Source: Allobosea vaviloviae (GTDB lineage: Bacteria > Pseudomonadota > Alphaproteobacteria > Rhizobiales > Beijerinckiaceae). From it: DNA of 64,000 nucleotides. Under the pieces are notes generated by a model. The model was not told the origin of the DNA. It ran no database searches and was given only the letters and a program-made list of their open reading frames with translations. Where the stretch lies: contig NZ_LGSZ01000040.1 of NCBI RefSeq assembly GCF_001298265.1, positions 124,001-188,000 on the forward strand, in the 5' to 3' direction. The position numbers and the translations under genes were made by a program. Shown in pieces: positions 45,343-54,363 of the stretch (within the stretch, counting starts at the first letter, position 1; every line of letters starts with the position of its first letter).

Positions 45343-45375
45343 CCTCCGTGATATCATATGCTGATATCACGGAGG
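45343..45375 (+). promoter_or_regulatory. Palindromic operator covering the vapB ribosome-binding site
   Basis: CCTCCGTGATATCA (45343-45356), loop TATGC, TGATATCACGGAGG (45362-45375): a perfect 14-bp inverted repeat. Its right arm ends in GGAGG, the Shine-Dalgarno of the antitoxin gene starting at 45381. As DNA it suits VapBC autorepression; as RNA it would hide the ribosome-binding site. Confidence 0.7.
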
Positions 45376-45380
45376 GGATC

Positions 45381-45626
45381 ATGGGCATTCTTGTGAGAGA
45401 CGAGAAGATTGATCGTCAGATTCGGGAGCTGGCGGCCAAGTCGGGAACAACGCTTCAAGGAGCGATTGGTCGGGCCGTTGAGAATGAACTTAAGCGAATG
45501 GAGGCCCGACGCCAGCAGGTCGATAGAGCCTTCAGGCGCGCCCAGGAGCGCTTGGCTGCATTTCCGCTGGTTGATGACGGGCTGACGCACAAAGAGTTCT
45601 TTGACCGCGAATACGGCGACGCGTGA
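45381..45626 (+). CDS. vapB: VapB-type antitoxin (Rv0623/PSK-like)
   Basis: 81 residues from ATG 45381 (GGAGGGG upstream). RDEKIDRQIRELAAKSGTTL then GAIGRAVENELKRM is the ribbon-helix-helix-type DNA-binding start of Rv0623-like antitoxins; the C-terminal part (LPLVDD-like FPLVDDGLTHKEFFDREYGD) would wrap the toxin. Base composition is lower in GC than the surroundings. The toxin gene starts at its stop codon. Confidence 0.85.
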   Translation: MGILVRDEKIDRQIRELAAKSGTTLQGAIGRAVENELKRMEARRQQVDRAFRRAQERLAAFPLVDDGLTHKEFFDREYGDA

Positions 45627-46057
45627 TGTTTCTCGATGCGTCCGTCATCATCGCTGTGTTGGCCGGCGAGTCTGAGGCCATTGCTCTCAAGGCGGCGATG
45701 ATTGATGCCGAGACCATGGCGACGTCGCAGGTTGCAATTTTTGAAGCGTCCTGCAGGCTGTCGAAGCTGCGGGGCCTGCCAGTTGCGGACGCCCACTTCG
45801 AGGTCCTCGATTTTCTCCAGATTCTCGCTGTTGAGACAGTTCATATCGATGACGATGTCGGAGCCGCCGCCCATGCCTGCGCTGCTCGGTATCATCACAT
45901 CACGGGCCATCCCGCCCGCCTTAACATGGGTGATTGTTTCGCCTATGCGGCCGCCCGCACCTCAGGATTGAAACTCGCCTACAAGGGGAATGATTTCATC
46001 CATACCGATATCGACGGGGTCCGTTTTGGCCCCGACGATGTGCCGACGCGCCCATGA
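45626..46057 (+). CDS. vapC: VapC-type PIN-domain toxin
   Basis: 143 residues from ATG 45626 (a GTG at 45623 would overlap the vapB stop). PIN-domain acidic residues are seen in MFLDASVIIAVLAGE (D4), IFEASCRLS (Glu), NMGDCFAYAAA (Asp) and KGNDF (Asp). These coordinate Mg for RNA cleavage. Its stop overlaps the start of the sugar kinase (ATGA), tying a metabolic gene to the TA transcript. Confidence 0.88.
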   Translation: MFLDASVIIAVLAGESEAIALKAAMIDAETMATSQVAIFEASCRLSKLRGLPVADAHFEVLDFLQILAVETVHIDDDVGAAAHACAARYHHITGHPARLNMGDCFAYAAARTSGLKLAYKGNDFIHTDIDGVRFGPDDVPTRP

Positions 46058-46947
46058 CTGGCGTCTTCTGCCTGGGCATCTCGACGCTGGACTATGTCTA
46101 CAGCGTCGAGACCATGCCGACGCGCGGCGAGAAGTACCGCTCGAAGGGGCTCGCCGTGGTCGGCGGCGGCTGCGCCGGTAACGCCTCTGTCGCCATCGCC
46201 CGCCTCGGCGGTCGCTGCTGGCTGGCGACGCGCCTCGCCGATGATCTCACGGGAGACCAGATCGTCGCCGACCTGACGAAGGAGGGCGTCGAGACGGGCT
46301 TTGCCCGTCGCGTCGCCGGCCTGCGCTCGCCAGTCTCGGCCATCCTGGTCGATGCGCAGGGCGAGCGCATGGTGATCTCCCACTCCGACCCCGACATGCC
46401 GGAGGATACCGATTGGCTCCCCACGGCGCTGCCGCCAGGAGCCGGCGCGGTGCTGGCCGATACGCGCTGGGGCGAGGGCGCTCTCGCCGCGCTGCGGTTG
46501 GCGCGTGCGGCTGGCGTCCCCGGCGTGCTCGATGGCGACCGCAAGCCGCCTCATCCCGATCTCGTGAGCACCGCGAGCCATGTCGCCTTCAGCGCCCAGG
46601 CCTTGGCCGAGCTTTCGGGGGAGGATGACCCGCGCACCGGCCTTGCCCGCATTGCGCGGGACGTTCCGACCTGGCTAGCCGTCACCCTTGGCAAGGAGGG
46701 GGTGCTCTTCGTCGAGAACGGCGAGGTCGCCCATATCCCCGCCTTCGCGGTCGAAACCGTCGATACGCTCGGCGCCGGCGATGTCTGGCATGGCGCCTTC
46801 GCGCTGGCGCTGGCGGAAGGGCAGGGCGAGCGCGCCGCGATCCGTTTCGCCTCCGCTGCCGCCGCAATCAAATGCACCCGCTTCGGCGGGCGGGCCGGCG
46901 CGCCTGGCCGCGACGAGGTGGCGGACTTCCTTGCCGTAGCCGGCTGA
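46054..46947 (+). CDS. PfkB-family carbohydrate kinase
   Basis: 297 residues. The N-terminal GGGCAGNASVAIARLGG and the C-terminal DTLGAGDVWHGAFALAL (anion hole and catalytic Asp) are the two PfkB signatures. The substrate sugar is not evident. The start codon overlaps the vapC stop, so translation may be coupled; a separate promoter was not identified. Confidence 0.88.
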   Translation: MTGVFCLGISTLDYVYSVETMPTRGEKYRSKGLAVVGGGCAGNASVAIARLGGRCWLATRLADDLTGDQIVADLTKEGVETGFARRVAGLRSPVSAILVDAQGERMVISHSDPDMPEDTDWLPTALPPGAGAVLADTRWGEGALAALRLARAAGVPGVLDGDRKPPHPDLVSTASHVAFSAQALAELSGEDDPRTGLARIARDVPTWLAVTLGKEGVLFVENGEVAHIPAFAVETVDTLGAGDVWHGAFALALAEGQGERAAIRFASAAAAIKCTRFGGRAGAPGRDEVADFLAVAG

Positions 46948-47061
46948 TCGGCGCGTGGCGCAACGTGTTGCCTGAAATTTGGGCAGCGCCGGCCGCGCAG
47001 GCCCTTGCCCGGCAAACGGCTGCGCGGAAGATTGGCGGCGTTCTTCGTCTTGGGATTGTCC

Positions 47062-47916
47062 ATGTTCGCGCCGCCCGTTCCGGCAGCCAGTGATCCGCTT
47101 CTTCCGGCCTATGTCCGCGCCGCGGGCGGCGTCCGGCTGCGCTTCGGACGCGTCGGCGCGCAGACGCACCGCCTGGACGTGGCCGAGTCCGGCGGTTATC
47201 GCGCCCGCTTCCCGACGACCTTCGACGCGACCAGCGAGGCCGTGCTGATCAACACCGGCGGCGGCATGGCTGGTGGCGACGCCATGCGCGTCGGCATCGA
47301 TGTCGGCCCTGGCAGCGACGCCATCGTCACGACGCAGGCGGCGGAGAAGATCTATCGCAGCCAGGGCGCCAATACCCGCATCGAGACCACGCTGTCGGTC
47401 GCAGCGGCGGCGAGCCTGGCCTGGCTGCCGCAAGAGAGCATCCTGTTCTCCGGTGCGCGGCTTGCCCGCAGCCTGACGATCGATCTCGCCGCCGATGCCA
47501 GCCTGGTCGCCTCCGAGGCGGTCTTCTTCGGCCGCAGTGCCATGGGCGAGACGATGCTGCGCGGAGCGCTGCGCGACCGCTGGCGCATCCGCCGCGACGG
47601 CCGGCTGGTCTTCGCCGATGATCTGCGGCTCGAAGGCGCGATTGCCGAGACGCTGGCCCGGCAGGCGGTCGGGGCGGGCGCATGCGCCGCAGCGACGATC
47701 ATCGTTGCCGGTCCTGATCTGCAGGACAAGCTCAAACAGGCCCGCGCCTGCGGTGACGAAGCCTCCGCCGGCACAGTCGAGATCGGTGCCGGCATCGTTG
47801 CCGACCTGCTGGTGATCCGCCTGCTCTCTCCCGATGCCCAGGCTCTGCGTCGCGTGCTCGTCACGCTGCTCGGGCATCTGACCGGCCGTGCGCTGCCGCG
47901 CACCTGGTCAACTTGA
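47062..47916 (+). CDS. ureD: Urease accessory protein UreD
   Basis: 284 residues from ATG 47062 (a TTG at 47005 would add 19). GGVRLRFGRVGAQTHRLDVA, LINTGGGMAGGDAMRVGIDV, TTQAAEKIYRSQG and LPQESILFSGARL are the conserved UreD blocks. UreD binds apo-urease and, with UreF and UreG, guides nickel insertion and lysine carbamylation. First gene of the urease cluster; the next gene starts ten bases after its stop. Confidence 0.93.
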   Translation: MFAPPVPAASDPLLPAYVRAAGGVRLRFGRVGAQTHRLDVAESGGYRARFPTTFDATSEAVLINTGGGMAGGDAMRVGIDVGPGSDAIVTTQAAEKIYRSQGANTRIETTLSVAAAASLAWLPQESILFSGARLARSLTIDLAADASLVASEAVFFGRSAMGETMLRGALRDRWRIRRDGRLVFADDLRLEGAIAETLARQAVGAGACAAATIIVAGPDLQDKLKQARACGDEASAGTVEIGAGIVADLLVIRLLSPDAQALRRVLVTLLGHLTGRALPRTWST

Positions 47917-47926
47917 GGAGAGCATC

Positions 47927-48259
47927 ATGCTGGCGATCCAGGGTCTGAAATGCATCTATGACACCGGCGCGCGGGGCTGGGCGATCGAACTCGTGCTCAG
48001 CGGCGAAGGCGAGGAGGCGGTGCGCCGCTTCGATGTCGACGGCCCCGACGATGCGGACATGCTGATCGAGGCCTTCGAGGATTCGACCTCCAGCGCCTTC
48101 GATCCGGCCACGGGCGAGATCGTGTTCGCCTATGAATATGCCGACTTCGCCGACGACGAGGAAGAAGACGAAGACGGCGACGGCGACGACGACGCCGAGG
48201 ACGAGGACGAGGTTTCCGAAGACGAGACCTCCGGGGACGAAGAGAAGGCCAGGCAATGA
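47927..48259 (+). CDS. Hypothetical acidic protein in the urease operon
   Basis: 110 residues from ATG 47927 (TTGAGGAGAG upstream). A small N-terminal domain ([20 protein letters not shown]) is followed from about residue 72 by a tail made almost only of Asp and Glu ([20 protein letters not shown] and on). I know no function. Its stop overlaps the ureAB start, so it is translated with urease structural genes. Metal buffering or chaperoning is conceivable but not shown. Confidence 0.75.
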   Translation: MLAIQGLKCIYDTGARGWAIELVLSGEGEEAVRRFDVDGPDDADMLIEAFEDSTSSAFDPATGEIVFAYEYADFADDEEEDEDGDGDDDAEDEDEVSEDETSGDEEKARQ

Positions 48260-48876
48260 ATCTGACGCCGCGCGAAAAGGACAAGCTGCTCGTCGCCATG
48301 GCAGCCATGGTGGCCCGCAGACGACTCGAGCGCGGCGTCAAGCTGAACTACCCCGAGGCCGTCGCGCTCATCACCGACTTCGTCGTCGAAGGCGCGCGCG
48401 ACGGCCGATCGGTCGCCGATCTGATGCAGGCCGGCGCGCATGTCGTTAGCGCCGACCAGGTGATGGAGGGCATCGCCGCCTTGATCCACGACGTCCAGGT
48501 CGAGGCGACCTTTCCCGACGGCACCAAGCTCGTCACGGTCCATGAGCCGATCCGCGGCGCCTCAGACGTGATGAAGCCCGGCGAGGTCACGACGCTGCCG
48601 GGCGACCTGATCATGAACGAGGGTCGCGAGAGCCTCTCGCTGACCGTCGCCAACACCGGCGACCGGCCGATCCAGATCGGCTCGCATTATCATTTCTACG
48701 AGGCCAATCCGGCGCTCGCCTTCGAGCGCGACAAGGCGCGGGGCTTCCGGCTCGACATCCCCGCCGGCACCGCCGTGCGCTTCGAACCCGGCCAGACCCG
48801 CGAGGTCAGGCTGGTCGCACTCGCCGGCAAGCGCGAGGTCTACGGGTTCCGGCAGGAGGTGATGGGAAAGTTGTAG
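48256..48876 (+). CDS. ureAB: Urease subunit gamma/beta fusion
   Basis: 206 residues. Residues 1-100 are the gamma subunit ([40 protein letters not shown]); residues of about 104-206 are the beta subunit ([38 protein letters not shown]). Fusions of this order are known, for example in Helicobacter. Only one copy each of the subunits is present, so this is the structural partner of UreC below. A toxin-antitoxin pair separates it from ureC. Confidence 0.94.
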   Translation: MNLTPREKDKLLVAMAAMVARRRLERGVKLNYPEAVALITDFVVEGARDGRSVADLMQAGAHVVSADQVMEGIAALIHDVQVEATFPDGTKLVTVHEPIRGASDVMKPGEVTTLPGDLIMNEGRESLSLTVANTGDRPIQIGSHYHFYEANPALAFERDKARGFRLDIPAGTAVRFEPGQTREVRLVALAGKREVYGFRQEVMGKL

Positions 48877-48994
48877 GGGCCGGCCAACGCGTCGGGTGGA
48901 GCCGCAAATCCGTTCCCTCGATCCGCGAGTGATGCCGACAGCGCGCGAGACGCTCGATCTCTGATGGGTTATTGTGAGGAAGAGGAGGACAGAA

Positions 48995-49294
48995 ATGCCG
49001 ACCTTCGAAGCGACCGTGACGCCCGATGGAGATGTGCGGCTGCCGGAGGAACTCCGCCTCGAGTTGGGCATCGTCGCAGGCTCCTCGGTCGAATTTTTTC
49101 TGACGCTCGACGGTCAAGTGCATTTTCATGCCATTACCCGCCGCGCTGGCGATCTTGGCTCGTTTCTGCCGGACATCCGCAAGCCGCCGGTTTCGATCCG
49201 CGAGATGGACGATGCGATCGGCGAGGAAGTTGCCGAACGCGATCGGCGCTCGCGCGACGGCGCATCTGCGATGCGGAAGCCGGCAGCAGAATGA
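48995..49294 (+). CDS. vapB: AbrB/SpoVT-type VapB antitoxin
   Basis: 99 residues from ATG 48995 (AGGAGGA upstream). PTFEATVTPDGDVRLPEELR followed by LELGIVAGSSVEFFL is a swapped-hairpin AbrB DNA-binding domain; the rest (LPDIRKPPVSIREMDDAI) is the toxin-binding tail. Its stop overlaps the toxin start (ATGA). It lies between ureAB and ureC, in the same direction. Confidence 0.85.
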   Translation: MPTFEATVTPDGDVRLPEELRLELGIVAGSSVEFFLTLDGQVHFHAITRRAGDLGSFLPDIRKPPVSIREMDDAIGEEVAERDRRSRDGASAMRKPAAE

Positions 49295-49686
49295 TCGGCC
49301 TCGACACCAATTTCCTGGTGCGCCTTTTCGCGCGCGACGACGCCCGACAATTCGCGGCTGCGGCAAGGCTCGTTGATGAGGCGCCACGCCGCAGTCTGAC
49401 TGTCGGTCTGATTGTGATCGTCGAACTCGTCTGGACGCTTCAGCGCGCCTATAGCTTCGACAAGATGCAAATCGAAATCGCACTCCAGCGGCTGACCGAG
49501 CACCCCAACCTCCTTCTGCCCCACCTGGATTTCGTCCGCGAGGCTGTCCATCGCTCCCGTGAAGCTGGCGCAGATATTGCTGATTGCCTGATTGGGTTGG
49601 TCAATCGCCAAGCCGCCTGCTCGACGACCATGACGTTCGACGTGAGGGCGGCGAAATCGGACCTCTTCACTCTTCTGCCGAGTTGA
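49291..49686 (+). CDS. vapC: VapC-type PIN-domain toxin in the urease operon
   Basis: 131 residues. MIGLDTNFLVRLFARDD (D5), a Glu in VIVELVWTLQ, Asp in GADIADCLIGLV and TFD near the C-terminus make up the PIN active site. ureC begins ten bases after its stop, so the toxin and urease alpha subunit probably share a transcript. This family differs from the vapC at 45626. Confidence 0.88.
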   Translation: MIGLDTNFLVRLFARDDARQFAAAARLVDEAPRRSLTVGLIVIVELVWTLQRAYSFDKMQIEIALQRLTEHPNLLLPHLDFVREAVHRSREAGADIADCLIGLVNRQAACSTTMTFDVRAAKSDLFTLLPS

Positions 49687-49695
49687 GCCAGACAG

Positions 49696-51432
49696 ATGCC
49701 CTTCAATTACCCCCGCAATGCCTATGCCGCGATGTTTGGCCCCACCACCGGCGACACGGTCCGTCTCGGCGACACCGAACTCGTCATCAAGGTCGAGAAG
49801 GACTTCACCACCTATGGCGAGGAGGTGAAGTTCGGTGGTGGCAAGGTCATCCGCGACGGCATGGGCCAGAGCCAGGTCCGCAATGCCGACGGCGCGGTCG
49901 ACACCGTCATTACCAACGCGCTGATCCTCGATCATTGGGGGATCGTCAAGGCCGATATCGGCATCCGCGCCGGCCGCATCTGCGCCATCGGCAAGGCTGG
50001 CAACCCCGACATCCAGGCCGGCTTCGGCAATTTCGATCCGACCGAGACGATCATCGTCGGCCCCGGCACCGAGGTCATTGCCGGTGAGGGCAAGATCATC
50101 ACGGCCGGCGGCTTCGACAGCCATATCCACTACATCTGCCCGCAGCAGATCGAGGATGCGCTGATGAGCGGGCTCACCACGATGCTGGGCGGCGGCACCG
50201 GCCCCGCCCATGGCACGCTGGCGACGACCTGCACGCCCGGCCCCTGGCATCTCGGCCAGATGATCAAGGCCGCCGACGCCTTCCCGATGAACCTCGCCTT
50301 CGCCGGCAAGGGCAATGCTGCGCTGCCCGGCGCGCTCGTCGAGATGGTCGAGGCTGGCGCCTGCGCGCTCAAGCTGCACGAGGACTGGGGCACGACGCCC
50401 GCTGCGATCGACAACTGCCTCTCCGTCGCCGACGATTACGACGTCCAGGTGATGATCCACACCGACACGCTCAACGAGAGCGGCTTCGTCGAGGACACGA
50501 TCGCCGCCTTCAAGGGCCGCACCATCCACGCCTTCCACACGGAAGGGGCGGGCGGCGGCCATGCGCCCGACATCATGAAGGTGGCGGGGCTGCCCAACGT
50601 CCTGCCCTCATCGACCAATCCGACGCGGCCCTTCACCGTCAACACGCTCGACGAGCATCTGGACATGCTGATGGTCTGCCATCACCTGTCGCCGTCGATC
50701 CCGGAGGATCTCGCCTTCGCCGAGAGCCGCATCCGCAAGGAGACGATCGCGGCCGAGGACATCCTGCACGATCTCGGCGCGCTTTCGATGATGTCGTCGG
50801 ATTCGCAGGCGATGGGCCGCATTGGCGAGGTCATCACCCGCACCTGGCAGACTGCGCACAAGATGAAGGTGCAGCGCGGTTCGCTGCCGCAGGATGTCGG
50901 TACGGGCGCCGACAATTTCCGCGCCAAGCGCTATGTCGCGAAATACACGATCAACCCCGCGATCTCGCATGGCATCTCGCGCCATATCGGCTCGGTCGAG
51001 GTCGGCAAGCTCGCCGACCTCGTGATGTGGTCGCCGGCCTTCTTCGGAGCCAAGCCGGACATGGTGATCAAGGGCGGTATGATCGCGGCCGCGCCGATGG
51101 GCGACCCCAACGCTTCGATCCCGACGCCGCAGCCGGTGCATTACCGGCCGATGTTCGGCGCCTTCGGCAAGGCCGTGACCTCGACCTCGCTGGTCTTCGT
51201 CTCGCAGGCGGCGATCGCCAACGGGCTGCGCAACCGGCTCGGCACCGAGAAGGAGATGGTCGCGGTCGAGAACACCCGCGGCGGCATCTCCAAGAAGAGC
51301 ATGATCCACAACGACGCCACGCCCGACATCCAGATCGACCCGGAAACCTATGCGGTCGTCGCGGACGGCGAATTGCTGGTCTGCGAACCCGCGAAGGAGC
51401 TGCCGCTGGCGCAGCGCTATTTCCTGTTCTGA
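49696..51432 (+). CDS. ureC: Urease subunit alpha
   Basis: 578 residues. Nickel ligands H143 and H145 (HIHYICPQQ), the carbamylated lysine K226 ([10 protein letters not shown]), [13 protein letters not shown] with the active-site His, and the C-terminal AQRYFLF are all in place. It hydrolyses urea to ammonia and carbamate with UreA/UreB. No defects seen. Confidence 0.97.
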   Translation: MPFNYPRNAYAAMFGPTTGDTVRLGDTELVIKVEKDFTTYGEEVKFGGGKVIRDGMGQSQVRNADGAVDTVITNALILDHWGIVKADIGIRAGRICAIGKAGNPDIQAGFGNFDPTETIIVGPGTEVIAGEGKIITAGGFDSHIHYICPQQIEDALMSGLTTMLGGGTGPAHGTLATTCTPGPWHLGQMIKAADAFPMNLAFAGKGNAALPGALVEMVEAGACALKLHEDWGTTPAAIDNCLSVADDYDVQVMIHTDTLNESGFVEDTIAAFKGRTIHAFHTEGAGGGHAPDIMKVAGLPNVLPSSTNPTRPFTVNTLDEHLDMLMVCHHLSPSIPEDLAFAESRIRKETIAAEDILHDLGALSMMSSDSQAMGRIGEVITRTWQTAHKMKVQRGSLPQDVGTGADNFRAKRYVAKYTINPAISHGISRHIGSVEVGKLADLVMWSPAFFGAKPDMVIKGGMIAAAPMGDPNASIPTPQPVHYRPMFGAFGKAVTSTSLVFVSQAAIANGLRNRLGTEKEMVAVENTRGGISKKSMIHNDATPDIQIDPETYAVVADGELLVCEPAKELPLAQRYFLF

Positions 51433-51506
51433 AGGTCCAAGATCGACCTACGGAACAGCCTCCGCGGCACCGGCGTTCCGTCCCTGCCAGAACAGGGAGG
51501 TTCGCC

Positions 51507-51758
51507 ATGGCCAAAGACGATGTCACCAAAGGACAGCAGCCCGAAGCGCTCGCCACTTTTGCCGCCAGCGCCCGAAACGATGGCAAGAAACCCGATGAGA
51601 TCGGGTTGACCGCAACACCGGAAACGGGGCCGATTCCGGCATCGTCCGAGGAGAAGGCCGAGGCGGCGACGAAAGTCCTGCGCGAAGGCGTGCTCCAGCG
51701 CGATCAGGGTGCGGACGAGGCGATCGATGCGCTGCCGGATCGGACGCGGGATAGCTGA
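51507..51758 (+). CDS. Small hypothetical protein
   Basis: 83 residues from ATG 51507, preceded by GGGAGG. Hydrophilic, Lys/Asp/Glu/Ala-rich and probably largely disordered (AKDDVTKGQQPEALATFAAS). No family recognised. It lies between ureC and a monooxygenase-like gene in the same direction. Confidence 0.6.
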   Translation: MAKDDVTKGQQPEALATFAASARNDGKKPDEIGLTATPETGPIPASSEEKAEAATKVLREGVLQRDQGADEAIDALPDRTRDS

Positions 51759-51874
51759 AGATCTTTGCCGGATGCCACGCTCGACGCATTTGTTTCCCGG
51801 CCTGATCCCGCATCCGCACTCGGCCCCGCTGCGTAGTCAGGCTTCATGCCTGCCGCGTATCGGAGCCTGCCTGC

Positions 51875-52183
51875 TTGTCCGAGCCTTTCATCGTCATCTC
51901 CCGCATCGAGGTCCGCCCCGATGCCTGGGAGCCCTTCGTCGCCGCTGCCGGAGACTGCATCGACGCGACCCGTCGCGAGCAGGGCTGCCTCGCCTATGAG
52001 ATCCATGAGAGCCTCACTCAACCCGGCCGTTTCGTCTCCTATGAGAGCTGGGAGACGCGCGCTGACATCGACCGGAACCTGCGTTCGCCGCATACCGTCG
52101 CGTTCCGTGAGGCGACGAGGGCTTGCGTCACGGCGCCTCCGGTGATCGAAGTGATCGACCCGCGGTCGATCGACCGCCTCTGA
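51875..52183 (+). CDS. Antibiotic biosynthesis monooxygenase (ABM)-domain protein
   Basis: 102 residues from TTG 51875. FIVISRIEVRPDAWEPFVAA, CIDATRREQGCLAYEIHESL and FVSYESWETRADIDRNLRSP are the ABM (YgiN-like dimeric alpha-beta barrel) pattern. Physiological role unknown; such proteins act as quinol oxygenases or heme-binding proteins. It is inside the urease cluster but has no known link to urease. Confidence 0.8.
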   Translation: MSEPFIVISRIEVRPDAWEPFVAAAGDCIDATRREQGCLAYEIHESLTQPGRFVSYESWETRADIDRNLRSPHTVAFREATRACVTAPPVIEVIDPRSIDRL

Positions 52184-52209
52184 TTTGCTTCTGTCACGGA
52201 CGTCCCATC

Positions 52210-52923
52210 ATGCTTCGCGCCACCTCCGTCGTTCGCAAGGCCGCCGTCAGGCCAGACCGCGTCGTCGATACGCTGACACTCGACCATGACGACCGCAACC
52301 GCCGCCGCCTCGCTCTCACGGCCGATGGCGGCCTCGGCATCCTGCTTGATCTCGACAAGGCCACCGCGCTCGGCGACGGCGACGCCGTCAAGCTGGAGGA
52401 CGGCCGGCTCGTGCTGATCAAGGCGGCGCCGCAGAGCCTGCTCGAGATTCGCGCCGAGAACCCGCTGCGGCTGATGCGCGTCGCCTGGCACATCGGCAAC
52501 CGCCATACCCCGGCCGAGATCACGGCTGACGCGATCTATATCGAGAACGATCATGTGCTGGCCGAGATGGTGCGCGGCCAGGGCTGCGTGATGAGCGCCG
52601 TGAACAGGCCATTCCAGCCCGAGCGCGGGGCCTATGACCACGACCACGCCAATTGCGATCATCCGAGCCACGACCATGGCGGCCATTCGCATCATGACCA
52701 TGGCCAACATGGGCATGACCACGGTCACGATCACGGCTCCCATGCCCATGACCATGGCCACGCCGCGGCGCAGGCCCATGGCGAGCACGCCCATAGCCAT
52801 GCGGAAACCCATGCTCACGCGCATGGCGATGCCTGCGGCTGCGGGCATGATCATGGGCATCATGACCACGGCCACAAGCATGGCGCCGGGCACGGCCACA
52901 AGGGCCACACGCACGACCACTGA
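52210..52923 (+). CDS. ureE: Urease nickel metallochaperone UreE with long His-rich tail
   Basis: 237 residues from ATG 52210. Residues 1-140 are the UreE core (LTLDHDDRNRRRLALTADGG, ENPLRLMRVAWHIGNRHTP, DHVLAEMVRGQGCVMSAVNR with the conserved metal-binding His). Residues 143-237 hold about 37 histidines in HDHGHDHG-type repeats plus a CGCG patch. The tail should store nickel. ureF begins 29 bases after its stop. Confidence 0.95.
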   Translation: MLRATSVVRKAAVRPDRVVDTLTLDHDDRNRRRLALTADGGLGILLDLDKATALGDGDAVKLEDGRLVLIKAAPQSLLEIRAENPLRLMRVAWHIGNRHTPAEITADAIYIENDHVLAEMVRGQGCVMSAVNRPFQPERGAYDHDHANCDHPSHDHGGHSHHDHGQHGHDHGHDHGSHAHDHGHAAAQAHGEHAHSHAETHAHAHGDACGCGHDHGHHDHGHKHGAGHGHKGHTHDH

Positions 52924-52952
52924 GCGCCCCTGCCAGTCCTGAGCGAGTCTGC

Positions 52953-53627
52953 ATGGCGGCCCATCTGCCCCTGATGGTCTGGCTGTCGCCGTCCTTCCCG
53001 GTCGGTGCCTTCGCCTATTCGCACGGCCTGGAATGGGCCTTCGAGAGCGGCGACCTGCATGACGCCGCCACCCTGCGCGACTGGCTCGATGCGCTCGTCT
53101 CGCACGGCTCGCTACGCAACGATTTGATCCTCTTCGCCTGTGTCGCCCGCGCGATCGAGACCCGCGACGATGCCGCCCTGATCGAGGTTGCCGAACTCGC
53201 GCTCGCCTTGGCCAACTCCGCCGAGCGACGCCTGGAGACGGTGACGCAGGGCAATGCTTTCGTTTTGGCGCTGCGTGCGGCCTGGCCCTGCGCGGCGATC
53301 GAGCGCCTTAAGGCGGTCTGGGAAGGCGATATCGCCTATCCGGTCGCTGTCGCTGTCGCGAGCGCCGGCCACGCCTTGCCGATCCCGGCCGCGCTGGAGG
53401 CCTATGGCCTCGCCTTCGTCGCCAATCTGGTCTCGGCCTCGGTCCGGCTCGGCATCGTCGGCCAGACGGATGGGCAGAAGATCACCGCCGGTCTGGTCCC
53501 CGCTTTGCAAGAGGCGGCGAACGCGGCCGGCTCCGCCACGCTTGACGATCTCGGCGGCTGCACGCTGCGCTCGGACATCGCCTCGCTGCGTCACGAGACG
53601 CAGTATTCGCGGCTGTTTCGTTCATGA
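52953..53627 (+). CDS. ureF: Urease accessory protein UreF
   Basis: 224 residues. MVWLSPSFPVGAFAYSHGLE, GSLRNDLILFACVARA and the C-terminal TLRSDIASLRHETQYSRLFRS are the UreF hallmarks. It bridges UreD and UreG in the activation complex and acts on UreG GTPase timing. Confidence 0.94.
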   Translation: MAAHLPLMVWLSPSFPVGAFAYSHGLEWAFESGDLHDAATLRDWLDALVSHGSLRNDLILFACVARAIETRDDAALIEVAELALALANSAERRLETVTQGNAFVLALRAAWPCAAIERLKAVWEGDIAYPVAVAVASAGHALPIPAALEAYGLAFVANLVSASVRLGIVGQTDGQKITAGLVPALQEAANAAGSATLDDLGGCTLRSDIASLRHETQYSRLFRS

Positions 53628-53714
53628 TGGCGACGGTTGGCCCGCCGCCGCATTCGCCGCTTTGTCATGCCGTCGCGGCCGGCTAGGCTGGCGGTTACTC
53701 AAGGGATTCTGATT

Positions 53715-54347
<633 letters not shown>

Positions 54348-54363
54348 CCAGGAAGGACAGGAG

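Noticed and set aside
48150..48250. GAC/GAG/GAA-rich tract as a possible simple DNA repeat
   Set aside because: It is the in-frame acidic tail of the protein at 47927-48259, with mixed codons, not a nucleotide repeat array.
52638..52920. Possible CRISPR-like array (repeated CATGACCATGGC units)
   Set aside because: The repetition follows codons for His, Asp and Gly in ureE; there are no constant repeats with unique spacers.
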